Origin: Bacteroidales bacterium SW299
GTDB taxonomy: Bacteria; Bacteroidota; Bacteroidia; Bacteroidales; Bacteroidaceae
Assembly (NCBI GenBank): GCA_019550975.1
Contig: SDWH01000013.1
Coordinates: forward strand, 1 to 64,000
Reading direction: 5' to 3'
DNA: 64,000 nucleotides
The notes under the pieces are model-generated. The model saw nothing but the letters and a program-made list of their open reading frames with translations, had not been told where the DNA came from and made no database searches. A program made the position numbers and the translations under genes. This document shows, in pieces, positions 52,968 to 61,896 of the stretch (its first letter is position 1; every line of letters begins with the position of its first letter).

Positions 52968-53783
52968 ATGAAAAAAAAGGCAGACTATATCAAACGCATC
53001 GAGATAAAGGGCCTGTGGGGACGCAAGAACATATCGTGGGAACTGCGCCCTGACGTAAACATCTTGAGCGGGGTAAACGGAATAGGAAAGAGTACCATAT
53101 TGAACAATTCGGTGACCAGCCTGACCATGCTGGAAGGAGGCGCGCTGAAAAACGGCGTGCAGCCGGGAGTTTCTTTCGTGTTTTCTCCGGAAGACGCCAC
53201 TTACATTCATTTCGATGTCATCAGAAGCTTCGACCGCCCGCTGCTCAACTCGGAACTTCTCGGAAAAATCGGAAACCAGAAAGTGAAAACAGAGCTTGAC
53301 TGGCAGCTTTACCAGCTCCAACGCCGCTACCTCGACTATCAGGTGAACATCGGAAACCGCATCATCGAACTGCTCACCGGAGGAAAGCCCGAAGACGCTT
53401 CCGAAGTGTCACGGCCCAAAACCAGTTTTCAGAATCTGATTGACGACCTGTTCAGCGAAACCGGAAAAAAGATTATCCGCAAGAGCAACGAAATCCTGTT
53501 TGAGCAGGACGGGGACACACTTACCCCCTACCAGCTCTCGTCAGGCGAAAAACAGATGCTTGTCATTCTGCTCACCGTGCTGGTACAGGACAACCAGTCG
53601 TATGCGCTCTTCATGGACGAACCGGAAATCTCGCTCCACGTCGAATGGCAGCAGCGCCTCATCTCCCTCATCCGGAGCCTGAATCCGCACGTGCAGATCA
53701 TCCTCACCACGCACTCTCCGGCTCTCATCATGAACGGATGGATTGATGCGGTAACGGAAGTCAGCGACATAACCACTCACTAA
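52968..53783 (+). CDS. Compact ABC/OLD-type AAA ATPase (AriA-like)
   Basis: 271 residues. Walker A GVNGIGKST (35-43), ABC-like signature LSSGEKQ (190-196), Walker B ALFMDEP (213-219), and H-loop TTHS (247-250). The central part (about 70-180) is helical and includes QLYQLQRRYLDYQ, a short coiled-coil-like insert. It is followed after 12 bp by a DUF4435 gene. In PARIS defence systems an ABC-type ATPase (AriA) pairs with a DUF4435/TOPRIM effector (AriB). The pair here is shorter and may be a divergent version or a housekeeping relative. Confidence 0.8.
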   Translation: MKKKADYIKRIEIKGLWGRKNISWELRPDVNILSGVNGIGKSTILNNSVTSLTMLEGGALKNGVQPGVSFVFSPEDATYIHFDVIRSFDRPLLNSELLGKIGNQKVKTELDWQLYQLQRRYLDYQVNIGNRIIELLTGGKPEDASEVSRPKTSFQNLIDDLFSETGKKIIRKSNEILFEQDGDTLTPYQLSSGEKQMLVILLTVLVQDNQSYALFMDEPEISLHVEWQQRLISLIRSLNPHVQIILTTHSPALIMNGWIDAVTEVSDITTH

Positions 53784-53795
53784 AACTTTAGGATT

Positions 53796-54794
53796 ATGGG
53801 AAAAAGACTCACCGAAAACCTTTCTTCCCTGTACATTGGCGCGGCAAACAAACTGAAACCGAAACATGCAAGAAGAAAGATAGTTGCCTATGTGGAAAGC
53901 TACGATGACATTTCGTTCTGGCGGACATTGCTTTCGGAGTATGAAAACGACAGCCGCTATTTTGAGGTGATGCTCCCCTCGCGGACATCACTGGCCAAAG
54001 GCAAGAAAACGGTATTGATGAACCAGCTCGGAAACCAGCTCGGCGAGAACATGATCGCCTGCGTAGACAGTGACTATGACTATCTGCTGCAAGGATGCAC
54101 CAACACCTCGCGCTATATGCTGAAATGTCCTTATGTCATGCAGACGTATGCGTATGCAATCGAAAACTACCATTGCTATGCAGAAGGACTGCATGACGTA
54201 TGCGTCATGGCTACGCTGAACGACCATAAGCTGGTCGACTTTCCGGAGTTCATGAAGCAGTATTCACAAATCGCCTATCCGCTTTTCATCTGGTCTATCT
54301 GGTTCTACCGCCACCATATTCTCTCTGAATTTTCGCTGATGGACTTCTGCTCGTATGTAAAGCTGGACCATGTAAACACATACCACCCGGAATGGTCGCT
54401 GGAGGCTATGGAAAGGAAGGTGAAGCGCAAACTGCGCGACCTGGAACACAAGCACAGGAATGCCATTCCGGAAATAGAGTCCATGAAAACCGAACTGAAA
54501 GAGCTGGGAGTGCATCCGAATAACACATACATGTTCATACAGGGACACCACATCATGGACAATGTAGTGATGCGGCTGCTCATCCCTGTCTGCACCATCT
54601 TGCGCAGAGAAAGGGAGCAGCAAATCCACAGCCTCGCCCTGCACAGCATGCAGCTGCAGAATGAACTCACCAACTACGAACGCTGCCAGGTCAATGTAGA
54701 ACAAGTGATTCACCGCAACACAAACTATACAAGTTCGCCGCTCTATCAGATGATCAGAAAAGACATCGAGAAGTTTCTGAAAATCATCAAATAG
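53796..54794 (+). CDS. DUF4435 (TOPRIM-like, AriB-like) protein
   Basis: 332 residues. The TOPRIM-type acidic residues are in place: Glu34 with Asp37-Asp38 (VAYVESYDDISFW), Asp91-x-Asp93 (IACVDSDYDYLL) and Glu123-Asn124 (AIENYHCY). The C-terminal half is helical and basic (MERKVKRKLRDLEHKHRN) and includes FIQGHHIMDNVV. In PARIS, the DUF4435 effector is a nuclease released from the ATPase by phage anti-restriction proteins and attacks tRNA. Whether this protein does so is unknown. Overlap of function with the ATPase 12 bp upstream is likely. Confidence 0.8.
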   Translation: MGKRLTENLSSLYIGAANKLKPKHARRKIVAYVESYDDISFWRTLLSEYENDSRYFEVMLPSRTSLAKGKKTVLMNQLGNQLGENMIACVDSDYDYLLQGCTNTSRYMLKCPYVMQTYAYAIENYHCYAEGLHDVCVMATLNDHKLVDFPEFMKQYSQIAYPLFIWSIWFYRHHILSEFSLMDFCSYVKLDHVNTYHPEWSLEAMERKVKRKLRDLEHKHRNAIPEIESMKTELKELGVHPNNTYMFIQGHHIMDNVVMRLLIPVCTILRREREQQIHSLALHSMQLQNELTNYERCQVNVEQVIHRNTNYTSSPLYQMIRKDIEKFLKIIK

Positions 54795-54840
54795 GACAGA
54801 TACACAGAAGCCAAGCAACCGCAGCCTGAAAACAGACATA

Positions 54841-54910
54841 AACGCAAAGGCACAAAACAGGGATGCCATCTGACCGGAAGCCAGCGCCTTATGCCTGCCC
54901 TTTTGCGCTT
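54841..54910. repeat. Imperfect AACGCAAAGGCACA-type inverted repeat
   Basis: AACGCAAAGGCACA starts at 54841 and a partial complement (GCCTGCCCTTTTGCGCTT) ends near 54910. It resembles the better-paired terminators at 41811 and 55971 and lies after the DUF4435 stop. The stem is mismatched, so terminator function is weakly supported. Confidence 0.35.
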
Positions 54911-54968
54911 TTCGCTCCGCTCCGGACTGCAGAGAGGCTTGCAAACCATGCGCCCGCTTTTCTGAAAA

Positions 54969-55009
54969 CTCCCCTGCGGCATAGGGAACTCCCTATGAAC
55001 AAATAGGGG
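54969..55009. promoter_or_regulatory. Four-arm operator-like palindrome
   Basis: Arms CTCCCCT (54969-54975), ATAGGGA (54981-54987), TCCCTAT (54990-54996) and ATAGGGG (55003-55009) alternate in orientation; the middle two form a 7+2+7 palindrome. The set ends 8 bp before the -33 box of the next gene, the typical place for an activator site. Confidence 0.5.
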
Positions 55010-55017
55010 AAATCATC

Positions 55018-55048
55018 TTGCAAGGAGATTTTTCTCTGCATACTTTTG
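55018..55048 (+). promoter_or_regulatory. Promoter of the secreted Pro/Arg/His-rich protein gene
   Basis: TTG (55018-55020), 20 bp, TACTTTTG (55041-55048), 26 bp before the ATG at 55074. Confidence 0.65.
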
Positions 55049-55073
55049 TATCAGAAACCAAACAGATGAAGCC

Positions 55074-55949
55074 ATGAAAGCAAGAACCTTAATGTTTACT
55101 GTCCTGGCGGCCTGCCTGAGCATTCTGCCGGCATCCGCAAGCGTATTCGGCGACATACGCGTAAATGCCCGCTTTCTTACCGACCGTATGGCGTTCGAAC
55201 TGCACCTGAGTACAGACCAATACAACGACCTGTATGAGATCAACTATGATTTCTTCACCGGAATCAATCCGTACATCGCACGGATAGCAGCAGCCGATGC
55301 AACAGCCATCGACCTCTATTACCGCTACCTTGACATACGCAACGACGACCTGCGCTGGGTCCTTTCAAATGCGGAATATGCACGTTTCATCGCGCTCGAC
55401 TATTTTTTCCACCCGGTCTACACCTTGAACAACGTATGTTACCTGCGTATATATAAGGTATACCCGAACCGGAATCATTTTTATTACAGACCTCCCAGGC
55501 ATTATCTGACCTACCGGGGCGGACACTGCCGTTCGCATTTCGGCGGAAGAAGTTATTACCAGCACATTTACCCTGTGCGCTATCACCATCCCGTATATGC
55601 ACATGCAAGGCCTGCACGTCCCCATGCCCCGCACCGTGACTTCGGAAGGCCGGGAATAAGGCCGGAAAGACCTGCTCCGGGAAGGCCGCACACGCCTCCG
55701 CAGAAAAATCCGGGATTCCATTTTACTCCGTCCAACCGACATCCGGGAAATCAGACCGACCGCCCCGGTACGGCAAGACCCCAGAAGCCGCACGCAAACA
55801 GACCGGAAGCCAAACCGGGCAGACCGAACGTTTCACGCCCCGACAGGCCGGACACTCAAAGAAAACCGAGAACAGACAACCGGCATAGCGGCAAGCGGCA
55901 GAACCGGTCGGCACAACAGGCACGCCGGAACGAAGCGAAAAGACTATAA
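55074..55949 (+). CDS. Secreted protein with Pro/Arg/His-rich tail
   Basis: 291 residues with a signal peptide (LMFTVLAACLSILPASA). The N-terminal domain (about 25-140) has the Bacteroidales pattern FLTDRMAFELHLSTDQYNDLYEINYDFF with WVLSNAEYARFIALDYFF, reminiscent of small periplasmic helical stress proteins. From about residue 145 the sequence is low complexity: Tyr/His-rich, then Pro/Arg/Lys-rich to the end (many RP, HP and RPG pairs), likely disordered and strongly basic (cell-wall, LPS or nucleic-acid contact is possible). No family is named. A four-arm operator precedes its promoter, suggesting tight control. Confidence 0.7.
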   Translation: MKARTLMFTVLAACLSILPASASVFGDIRVNARFLTDRMAFELHLSTDQYNDLYEINYDFFTGINPYIARIAAADATAIDLYYRYLDIRNDDLRWVLSNAEYARFIALDYFFHPVYTLNNVCYLRIYKVYPNRNHFYYRPPRHYLTYRGGHCRSHFGGRSYYQHIYPVRYHHPVYAHARPARPHAPHRDFGRPGIRPERPAPGRPHTPPQKNPGFHFTPSNRHPGNQTDRPGTARPQKPHANRPEAKPGRPNVSRPDRPDTQRKPRTDNRHSGKRQNRSAQQARRNEAKRL

Positions 55950-55970
55950 AGTGCGCAGGCAGAAATACCA

Positions 55971-56040
55971 AACGCAAAGTCACAGGATTCTGAAGTTCAT
56001 GCAGCCAGACTTCAACATGCAATCTCTGTGACTTTGCGTT
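55971..56040. terminator. Bidirectional terminator hairpin
   Basis: AACGCAAAGTCACAG (55971-55985) and CTGTGACTTTGCGTT (56026-56040) form a perfect 15-bp stem, with inner arms GAAGT/ACTTC. It lies between the convergent secreted-protein (+) and S1-protein (-) genes and shares sequence with the hairpin at 41811-41856. Confidence 0.8.
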
Positions 56041-56070
56041 TCAGCGTTTCAACTTGTCCAAATGCAGATT

Positions 56071-56907
56071 TCAGGCCAAACGAATGCCGCCGTCTTCGAG
56101 CACAATCAGGCGTTTCTTATAGAGTTCGCCTACGGCTTTCTTGAATGTTTTCTTGCTTACGCCAAAAGTATCATAAATCGTTTCGGCGTCCGTTTTGTCA
56201 TTGATTGAAGTACGTCCGCCCTTATCCTTGATAAACTGCAGAAGCACTTCCGCAAAATCATCAACCTTGCGGAAACCCGCCTGCTGCAATTCCAGATCAA
56301 TCTTGCCGTCAGGGCGTACCTGCTTCACAAACGCAGGAAGCTTCATGCCTGTTGCCAGCTGCTGGAAAATCTCATTATGGTACAGCATGCCTCCAAACTT
56401 ATTGTCCACAATCACCTTATAGCCCAAATCAGTGCGCTGCCATACCATCACTTCCACCTCGTCGCCCGGCAAGTAGTCTGCCCGTTCGCGCGAGAGATAA
56501 CGCTCCACCCTTGCAGAGCCCATGATACGGTAACTCTCCTCATCAAGATCCACATACACCACATAGCGGCGTCCTTTCTGCATCTTGACTTTCTGCTCGC
56601 GGAAAGGCACGAACAGATCTTTCATCAATCCCCAGTCGAGAAAGGCGCCATACTCATTCACCCACGCCACCTCCAGGCATGCGAAGTCGCCTACCTGCGC
56701 ATAGGGCTGCTGCGTAGTAGCTACCAGCCGCTCTTCCATATCAAGGTAAATAAACACGTTCAATATGTCGCCGGGAGCACTTCCTTCAGGCACATACTTC
56801 AACGGAAGCAGAATCTCTCCGTCTTCATCTCCGTCAAGATATACACCAAAATCCACTTCCTTAACTATCTCCAACTGATTGTATCGTCCTAATTTTATAT
56901 GACTCAT
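56071..56907 (-). CDS. S1-like RNA-binding protein (CvfB/YitL type)
   Basis: 278 residues with tandem S1-like modules ([100 protein letters not shown]) and a C-terminal winged helix ([33 protein letters not shown]). This is the CvfB layout. It binds RNA in the cytoplasm; the target is unknown. Last gene of a four-gene operon, overlapping the ABC ATPase gene by 4 bp. Confidence 0.9.
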   Translation of the reverse strand: MSHIKLGRYNQLEIVKEVDFGVYLDGDEDGEILLPLKYVPEGSAPGDILNVFIYLDMEERLVATTQQPYAQVGDFACLEVAWVNEYGAFLDWGLMKDLFVPFREQKVKMQKGRRYVVYVDLDEESYRIMGSARVERYLSRERADYLPGDEVEVMVWQRTDLGYKVIVDNKFGGMLYHNEIFQQLATGMKLPAFVKQVRPDGKIDLELQQAGFRKVDDFAEVLLQFIKDKGGRTSINDKTDAETIYDTFGVSKKTFKKAVGELYKKRLIVLEDGGIRLA

Positions 56908-57569
56908 AATTCTTCTTTTTTAATTTTTCCGTCAATGATATGTATTGTTCTGTCTGTCTTTGAAGCCAGCCCTTCATCATGGGTCACGATAACAAAAGTC
57001 TGCCCCAGCCGGTCACGCAAATCAAAGAACAGACGATGCAGTTCTTCCTTATTCTGCGTGTCGAGGCTTCCCGAAGGCTCATCCGCCAACACCGCCGAAG
57101 GACGGTTCACCAAAGCGCGTGCAACCGCAACGCGCTGCTTCTCTCCCCCCGACAATTCGGCCGGCTTGTGCGAAGCACGATCCTGCAGGCCCATCAGCTC
57201 CAGCATTTCCATAGCCTTCCGGCGAGCGTTCCCTGCCGACTCTCCTCGTATCAGAGCAGGTATCGCAACGTTCTCAAGTGCTGTAAACTCAGGCAAAAGC
57301 TGGTGAAACTGAAACACAAAACCGATTTCCTTGTTCCGGAACGCTGAAAGAGCTTTCTCATTCAGACGGTTCACCTCGGTTCCGTTCAGCACGACACGCC
57401 CCGAATCAGGTCTGTCAAGGGTTCCCATGATTTGCAGAAGCGTTGTTTTTCCGGCTCCGCTGGGTCCGACAATGCTCACAATCTCTCCTTTGGCGATTGT
57501 CAGATCGATTCCTTTCAGTACCTGCAAGGAACCGAAGCTTTTTGTTATACCTTCCAGTTCTATCATCAT
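56904..57569 (-). CDS. ABC transporter ATPase (LolD/MacB subfamily)
   Basis: 221 residues. Walker [10 protein letters not shown], signature [15 protein letters not shown], Walker [13 protein letters not shown] and H-loop VTHDEG. The subfamily feature [18 protein letters not shown] matches LolD/MacB/FtsE-type ATPases that drive FtsX-like permeases for lipoprotein export or macrolide efflux. No permease is encoded in the operon, so its partner lies elsewhere. Two consecutive Met codons start the gene. Confidence 0.9.
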   Translation of the reverse strand: MMIELEGITKSFGSLQVLKGIDLTIAKGEIVSIVGPSGAGKTTLLQIMGTLDRPDSGRVVLNGTEVNRLNEKALSAFRNKEIGFVFQFHQLLPEFTALENVAIPALIRGESAGNARRKAMEMLELMGLQDRASHKPAELSGGEKQRVAVARALVNRPSAVLADEPSGSLDTQNKEELHRLFFDLRDRLGQTFVIVTHDEGLASKTDRTIHIIDGKIKKEEL

Positions 57570-57604
57570 TTAATCTGTCTTTATTCTTGATAACTTCATG
57601 CCAG

Positions 57605-58327
57605 CTACAATTTTCCAATCACATATTCGGCCAAATAACATCCGAATACAGCCGGCATATAGCTTATAGTGCCTACGGTAGATTTCTTGTTGGCCTCCCC
57701 TTCTACCAGCACCACAGCTTCCGGGTCGGCCTGCTCCGTACTGAAGACAACCGGAAGCTTCCGCTTCATTCCCATCTTCTGCAGACGCTTTCTCACCGCC
57801 TTGCTCAATCCGCAGTGGTATGTATCCCACAGATCAGCGAACCGGACCTGAGTTATGTCTTTTTTAGCTCCCGCTCCCATGCTGCTGACGATCTTCATCC
57901 TGCGCTTCAACGCATGATAAATCAGAAAACATTTGGGAGCCACAGTATCTATCGCATCTACGATGAAATCAAACGCTGCACTGTCCAGCAGTTCGGGTAT
58001 CGCCTCATCTTTCAGATAAACCGGCATCACATGCAACTCCAGTTCCGGATTGATATCCCTGAAACGCTCGGCCAGCACATCAACCTTGAAACGGCCCAAA
58101 GCCGAACGGAGAGCCGGAAGCTGGCGGTTCATGTTGCTCGGCTGCACCGTATCGGCATCCACAATCGTCATCTTTCCCACTCCGGCACGGCAAAGCATTT
58201 CGGCGGCATAAGCGCCTACGCCTCCCACACCGACCACCAGCACATGCGCCTTGCGCAGCCTCTCCATCTTTTCCTCACCCAGCAGCAGTTCGGTGCGCTG
58301 CTGCCATTCATCTCTCATTTCACTCAT
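57605..58327 (-). CDS. tcdA: tRNA threonylcarbamoyladenosine dehydratase
   Basis: 240 residues of the ThiF/E1-like family. HVLVVGVGGVGAYAAEMLCRAGVGKMTIVDADTVQPSNMNRQL is the ATP-binding and activating signature; FDFIVDAIDTVAPKCFLI and the C-terminal VGTISYMPAVFGCYLAEYVI match TcdA (CsdL), which cyclises t6A37 in tRNA. It overlaps the antiporter gene by 4 bp. Confidence in the exact family member is good on overall pattern, but other E1-like dehydratases share the fold. Confidence 0.9.
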   Translation of the reverse strand: MSEMRDEWQQRTELLLGEEKMERLRKAHVLVVGVGGVGAYAAEMLCRAGVGKMTIVDADTVQPSNMNRQLPALRSALGRFKVDVLAERFRDINPELELHVMPVYLKDEAIPELLDSAAFDFIVDAIDTVAPKCFLIYHALKRRMKIVSSMGAGAKKDITQVRFADLWDTYHCGLSKAVRKRLQKMGMKRKLPVVFSTEQADPEAVVLVEGEANKKSTVGTISYMPAVFGCYLAEYVIGKL

Positions 58328-60468
58328 GAATCTTTCTTAAACCATTTATAGAACCAGTTTCCCACCTTATCATAATATTGCGTTTCGGCCCAGCCGCGCG
58401 GGTCGGCAAACGACAAAGCCTCATTGGGGTCACCCTTCTGATCCGGATAAAGCAGCATGATGCTGCAATTGTTGAAATACCTGGACGCCTGCATGGGCAG
58501 ACGCTCGAACGCCGAATCATAAGAGATCGATCCCCGGCGTGCACTGACAATCACCAGCAAATGGTCGAAGTTCACCTGTCCGGTAATAATCAGCAGGTCA
58601 TCCCAGTCTTCCAGTTCCTGATATTCTGTCAGCACATCCTTGTGCTTCTTCTGTATATACCCTTTCAGGTAGCCCAACGTCTGCGGATGAGCGAAAAAGT
58701 GCAAACGGCATCCCAACTGGGAACTCATGCGGCAGAGATGGGTGATCCATTTGACAAAGCCATGCTCAAACTCCGACTTGGGAGGCACTGCAACGATGAT
58801 GCGGCGCAAGGTATTGACCGGCATCAGAAAGCGCGCGATCATCACCTGACGGTAAGTATTCTTGAGCAAGTCCTCCGTGAGGTTTCCAAAGAAAGAGTCG
58901 ACGATGCTCGCCTTGTGATGCAGTCCGATGATAATGCTTGTGGCATCCACTTCCTTGGCCGTATGCAGAATGCCCGTCGCAATATTCAGGTCGAAACGGC
59001 TCAGCGCCCTCAGCGAAATATTGGCCGATGCAGCTATCTGTCCCGCACGCTCCAGGCTTCTTTTTCCTTTCATTTCCAGACGCACGGAATCGTTGTTGTC
59101 GTTAATCACATTCAACGCCACAAGGTTGCCGTCCATTTTTTCGTTACGGACCACCAGCGCCAACTGCATCAGGCTTTCCAGCGTGTCAGGGTTCGCAACC
59201 GGGATCAGGATGCATTCCTTGTCGTTTTCTTTATCCTCGTCCACCTCCACGTCATCCATCACAATCCGCTTGGCAGCATGTTCCGTCATGAACGAACTTA
59301 CTACGCAAGTGACCAGAATCAGCAGAATGGTTCCGTTCAGCACATCTTCGTTCAACAGACGCTCTCCGCCGGGAAGAACGATATTATATCCCACCAGTAC
59401 AGCCGCCAGCGTAGCCGCAGCCTGTGCATTGCTCAGCCCGAACATCAGTTCGCGCTCCACCGCCCGCATCCGATAGATCTTCTGTGTGAGCCATGAAGCG
59501 ATCCACTTGCCTGTCAAAGCCACAACAATCATCACCGAAGCCACCTTGATAGAATCGAAATGCCCGAACAGAATGTTTACATTGATAAGCATTCCGACAC
59601 CTATCAGAAAATAAGGAATGAACAAGGCATTCCCCACAAACTCCAGATGGCTCATCAGCGGAGAAACATGAGGGATAAGCCGGTTCAGAACCAGCCCTAC
59701 AAGAAAAGCGCCCAAAATGCCTTCCATCCCGATAAGCTCCATCAGAGCAGCGCCTAGAAACATCATCGCCATCACGAAGATGTACTGCACCACCTGATCG
59801 CTGTACCGCCGGAAAAACCAACGCCCGATACGCGGAAAGGTCAGCATGATCAACACGCTCAGCACCACGACTTTCAGCACGAGCCACACAAGAAACATGT
59901 CAGAGGTTTCTCCCTTATACATGCCCGCAATGACCGCAAGCACAAGCAATGTCAGCGTGTCAGTTACCGCCGTACCCCCCACCGCAATGCTCACCGCCCG
60001 CTGCCGGTTGATTCCATAACGGATTACAATCGGATAAGCGATCAGCGTGTGCGACGCATACATGCTGGCAAGCAGCACGGAAGTTACAAGCGCATAATCA
60101 AGCAGATAAAGATTGGTCCAGATGCCTATTCCCAGCGGAATGACAAAAGCCAGGATTCCAAGCACCGTGGCCTTCACACGGATGCTCTTGAAGTCCTCCA
60201 TGTTCATCTCCAGCCCGGCCAGAAACATGATGTAATAAAGCCCCACCTTTCCGAAAAGCTCGAAACTGCTGTCGCGCGCAAGGATATTGAAGCCATGCTC
60301 GCCAACGACAATACCTGCCAGTATCATCCCGATAATGTGCGGAATGCGCAGTCTTTCAAGCAGAATCGGCGCGAAAAGTATGATTACCAATACCAAAAAG
60401 AAGATCCATGTCGGGTCAGTGACAGGCAAGCTTATATCGAAACGAACCAAATCGAGCAATTCTTTCAT
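58324..60468 (-). CDS. Cation:proton antiporter (CPA2 type)
   Basis: About 714 residues from MKELLDLVRF; the longer frame to 60684 crosses the promoter and is not coding. Twelve or so TM helices with ERLRIPHIIGMILAGIVVGEHGFN and TAVTDTLTLLVLAVIAGM, typical of KefB/NhaS-type exchangers, followed by a cytosolic region of about 300 residues resembling two universal-stress-protein-like domains (LIPVANPDTLESLMQLA; ATGILHTAKEVDATSIIIGLHHK). First gene of the operon with TcdA, the ABC ATPase and the S1 protein. Minus-strand -7 box TATTTTTG lies at 60507 to 60500. Confidence 0.9.
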   Translation of the reverse strand: MKELLDLVRFDISLPVTDPTWIFFLVLVIILFAPILLERLRIPHIIGMILAGIVVGEHGFNILARDSSFELFGKVGLYYIMFLAGLEMNMEDFKSIRVKATVLGILAFVIPLGIGIWTNLYLLDYALVTSVLLASMYASHTLIAYPIVIRYGINRQRAVSIAVGGTAVTDTLTLLVLAVIAGMYKGETSDMFLVWLVLKVVVLSVLIMLTFPRIGRWFFRRYSDQVVQYIFVMAMMFLGAALMELIGMEGILGAFLVGLVLNRLIPHVSPLMSHLEFVGNALFIPYFLIGVGMLINVNILFGHFDSIKVASVMIVVALTGKWIASWLTQKIYRMRAVERELMFGLSNAQAAATLAAVLVGYNIVLPGGERLLNEDVLNGTILLILVTCVVSSFMTEHAAKRIVMDDVEVDEDKENDKECILIPVANPDTLESLMQLALVVRNEKMDGNLVALNVINDNNDSVRLEMKGKRSLERAGQIAASANISLRALSRFDLNIATGILHTAKEVDATSIIIGLHHKASIVDSFFGNLTEDLLKNTYRQVMIARFLMPVNTLRRIIVAVPPKSEFEHGFVKWITHLCRMSSQLGCRLHFFAHPQTLGYLKGYIQKKHKDVLTEYQELEDWDDLLIITGQVNFDHLLVIVSARRGSISYDSAFERLPMQASRYFNNCSIMLLYPDQKGDPNEALSFADPRGWAETQYYDKVGNWFYKWFKKDS

Positions 60469-60550
60469 AAAAAGGGAAGACTTTAAATCTATTTGGGTAC
60501 AAAAATACGAAAAAAGTTCCGCATTTTCACTTCTGTATCCCAAAATGTTG

Positions 60551-60558
60551 TAATTTTG
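60551..60558 (+). promoter_or_regulatory. -7 box of asd
   Basis: TAATTTTG matches TAnnTTTG and gives an untranslated leader of about 78 nt before asd. No -33 box at the usual spacing. The leader shows no obvious attenuator hairpin. Confidence 0.5.
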
Positions 60559-60642
60559 CGAATTGATTGAAAGCTCTGATATTTTGCCACACTTTCCGTC
60601 ATATACGATGCAATAAGGAACTAATTTAACAGATATACGAAG

Positions 60643-61653
60643 ATGAAAGTAGCAATTGTAGGTGCGAGCGGTGCCGTAGGACAAGAGTTTCTGCGGGTGC
60701 TCGATGAAAGAAATTTTCCGATCGACGAACTGCTGTTATTCGGCTCATCACGCAGTGCCGGACGCAAATACACATTCCGGGGAAAAGAAATCGAAGTCAA
60801 ACTTCTGCAGCACAACGATGACTTCAAAGGGGTAGACATCGCTTTCGCTTCGGCGGGAGCAGGCACATCGAAAGAATTTGCCGGAACAATCACCAAATAC
60901 GGCGCAGTGATGATAGACAACTCCAGCGCATTCCGCATGGAAGAAGACATTCCGCTGGTCGTTCCGGAAGTGAATGCGGAGGATGCGCTGAACCGTCCGC
61001 GCAACATCATCGCCAACCCGAACTGCACGACCATCCAGATGGTTGTAGCACTGAAAGCCATCGAGAACCTGACACACATCAAACGGGTGCATGTATCAAC
61101 CTATCAGGCAGCCAGCGGCGCGGGAGCGGCAGCTATGGACGAACTGTATGAACAATACCGCCAGGTGCTGGCCGGAGAACCGGTAAAGGTGGAAAAGTTC
61201 GCATACCAGCTTGCATTCAACCTGATCCCTCAGATCGACGTGTTCACGGACAACGGGTATACAAAGGAAGAAATGAAAATGTATAACGAAACGCGCAAGA
61301 TCATGCACTCCGACGTGAAGGTAAGCGCAACCTGCGTACGCGTGCCGGCCCTGCGCTCGCACTCTGAAAGCATCTGGATTGAAACGGAACGGCCGGTTTC
61401 GGTAGAGGAGGCAAGAGAGGCTTTCGCACACGGAGAAGGACTGGTGCTGATGGACAATCCCGAAAAGAAGGAATACCCCATGCCGCTGTTCCTCGCAGGC
61501 AAGGATCCCGTATATGTGGGACGCATCAGAAAGGACCTGGCCGACGAGAACGGACTCACTTTCTGGATCGTTGGCGACCAGATCAAGAAGGGGGCTGCAC
61601 TCAATGCCGTACAGATTGCCGAATACCTGATCAAGGTGAAAAATATCGGATAA
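60643..61653 (+). CDS. asd: Aspartate-semialdehyde dehydrogenase
   Basis: 336 residues. The NADP-binding N-terminus [18 protein letters not shown], the active-site cysteine in [13 protein letters not shown], the catalytic His region in [17 protein letters not shown], and the C-terminal [19 protein letters not shown] are diagnostic. It converts aspartyl phosphate to aspartate semialdehyde for lysine, diaminopimelate, threonine and methionine. Single gene. Confidence 0.97.
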   Translation: MKVAIVGASGAVGQEFLRVLDERNFPIDELLLFGSSRSAGRKYTFRGKEIEVKLLQHNDDFKGVDIAFASAGAGTSKEFAGTITKYGAVMIDNSSAFRMEEDIPLVVPEVNAEDALNRPRNIIANPNCTTIQMVVALKAIENLTHIKRVHVSTYQAASGAGAAAMDELYEQYRQVLAGEPVKVEKFAYQLAFNLIPQIDVFTDNGYTKEEMKMYNETRKIMHSDVKVSATCVRVPALRSHSESIWIETERPVSVEEAREAFAHGEGLVLMDNPEKKEYPMPLFLAGKDPVYVGRIRKDLADENGLTFWIVGDQIKKGAALNAVQIAEYLIKVKNIG

Positions 61654-61747
61654 AGGCAGAGGGAAACGGACAGGCTGCCTGCCAGCCGACGGACTTCAAA
61701 AGCACGGCAGAGGGTACGCTTGTTTTATATGCCTTTAATTATTCTTT

Positions 61748-61827
61748 ATCTCCAGGCTGGAGATATGTGTCTTCACATTAAAGATATGTATCTCCAGTCT
61801 GGAGATTTGCATCTCTAGTCTGGAGAT
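61748..61827. repeat. Array B: four 17-bp palindromes, 21-bp period
   Basis: Units start at 61748, 61769, 61790 and 61811: ATCTCCAGGCTGGAGAT, GTCTTCACATTAAAGAT, ATCTCCAGTCTGGAGAT, ATCTCTAGTCTGGAGAT; spacers atgt, atgt, ttgc. Unit 1 is identical to unit 1 of array A (17306), unit 2 is the degenerate one in both arrays, and the ttgc spacer before an ATCTCTA-type unit 4 is conserved, so the two arrays are copies of one 80-bp module. It lies between convergent genes asd (stop 61653) and the phosphoesterase (stop 61897). Confidence 0.9.
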
Positions 61828-61896
61828 ATAGATTTTGCCCCAGAAAGCGTTTTTTCCGAACGCCGTTCCTGCCGGTTCATAACGCCCGGGAAAAAG

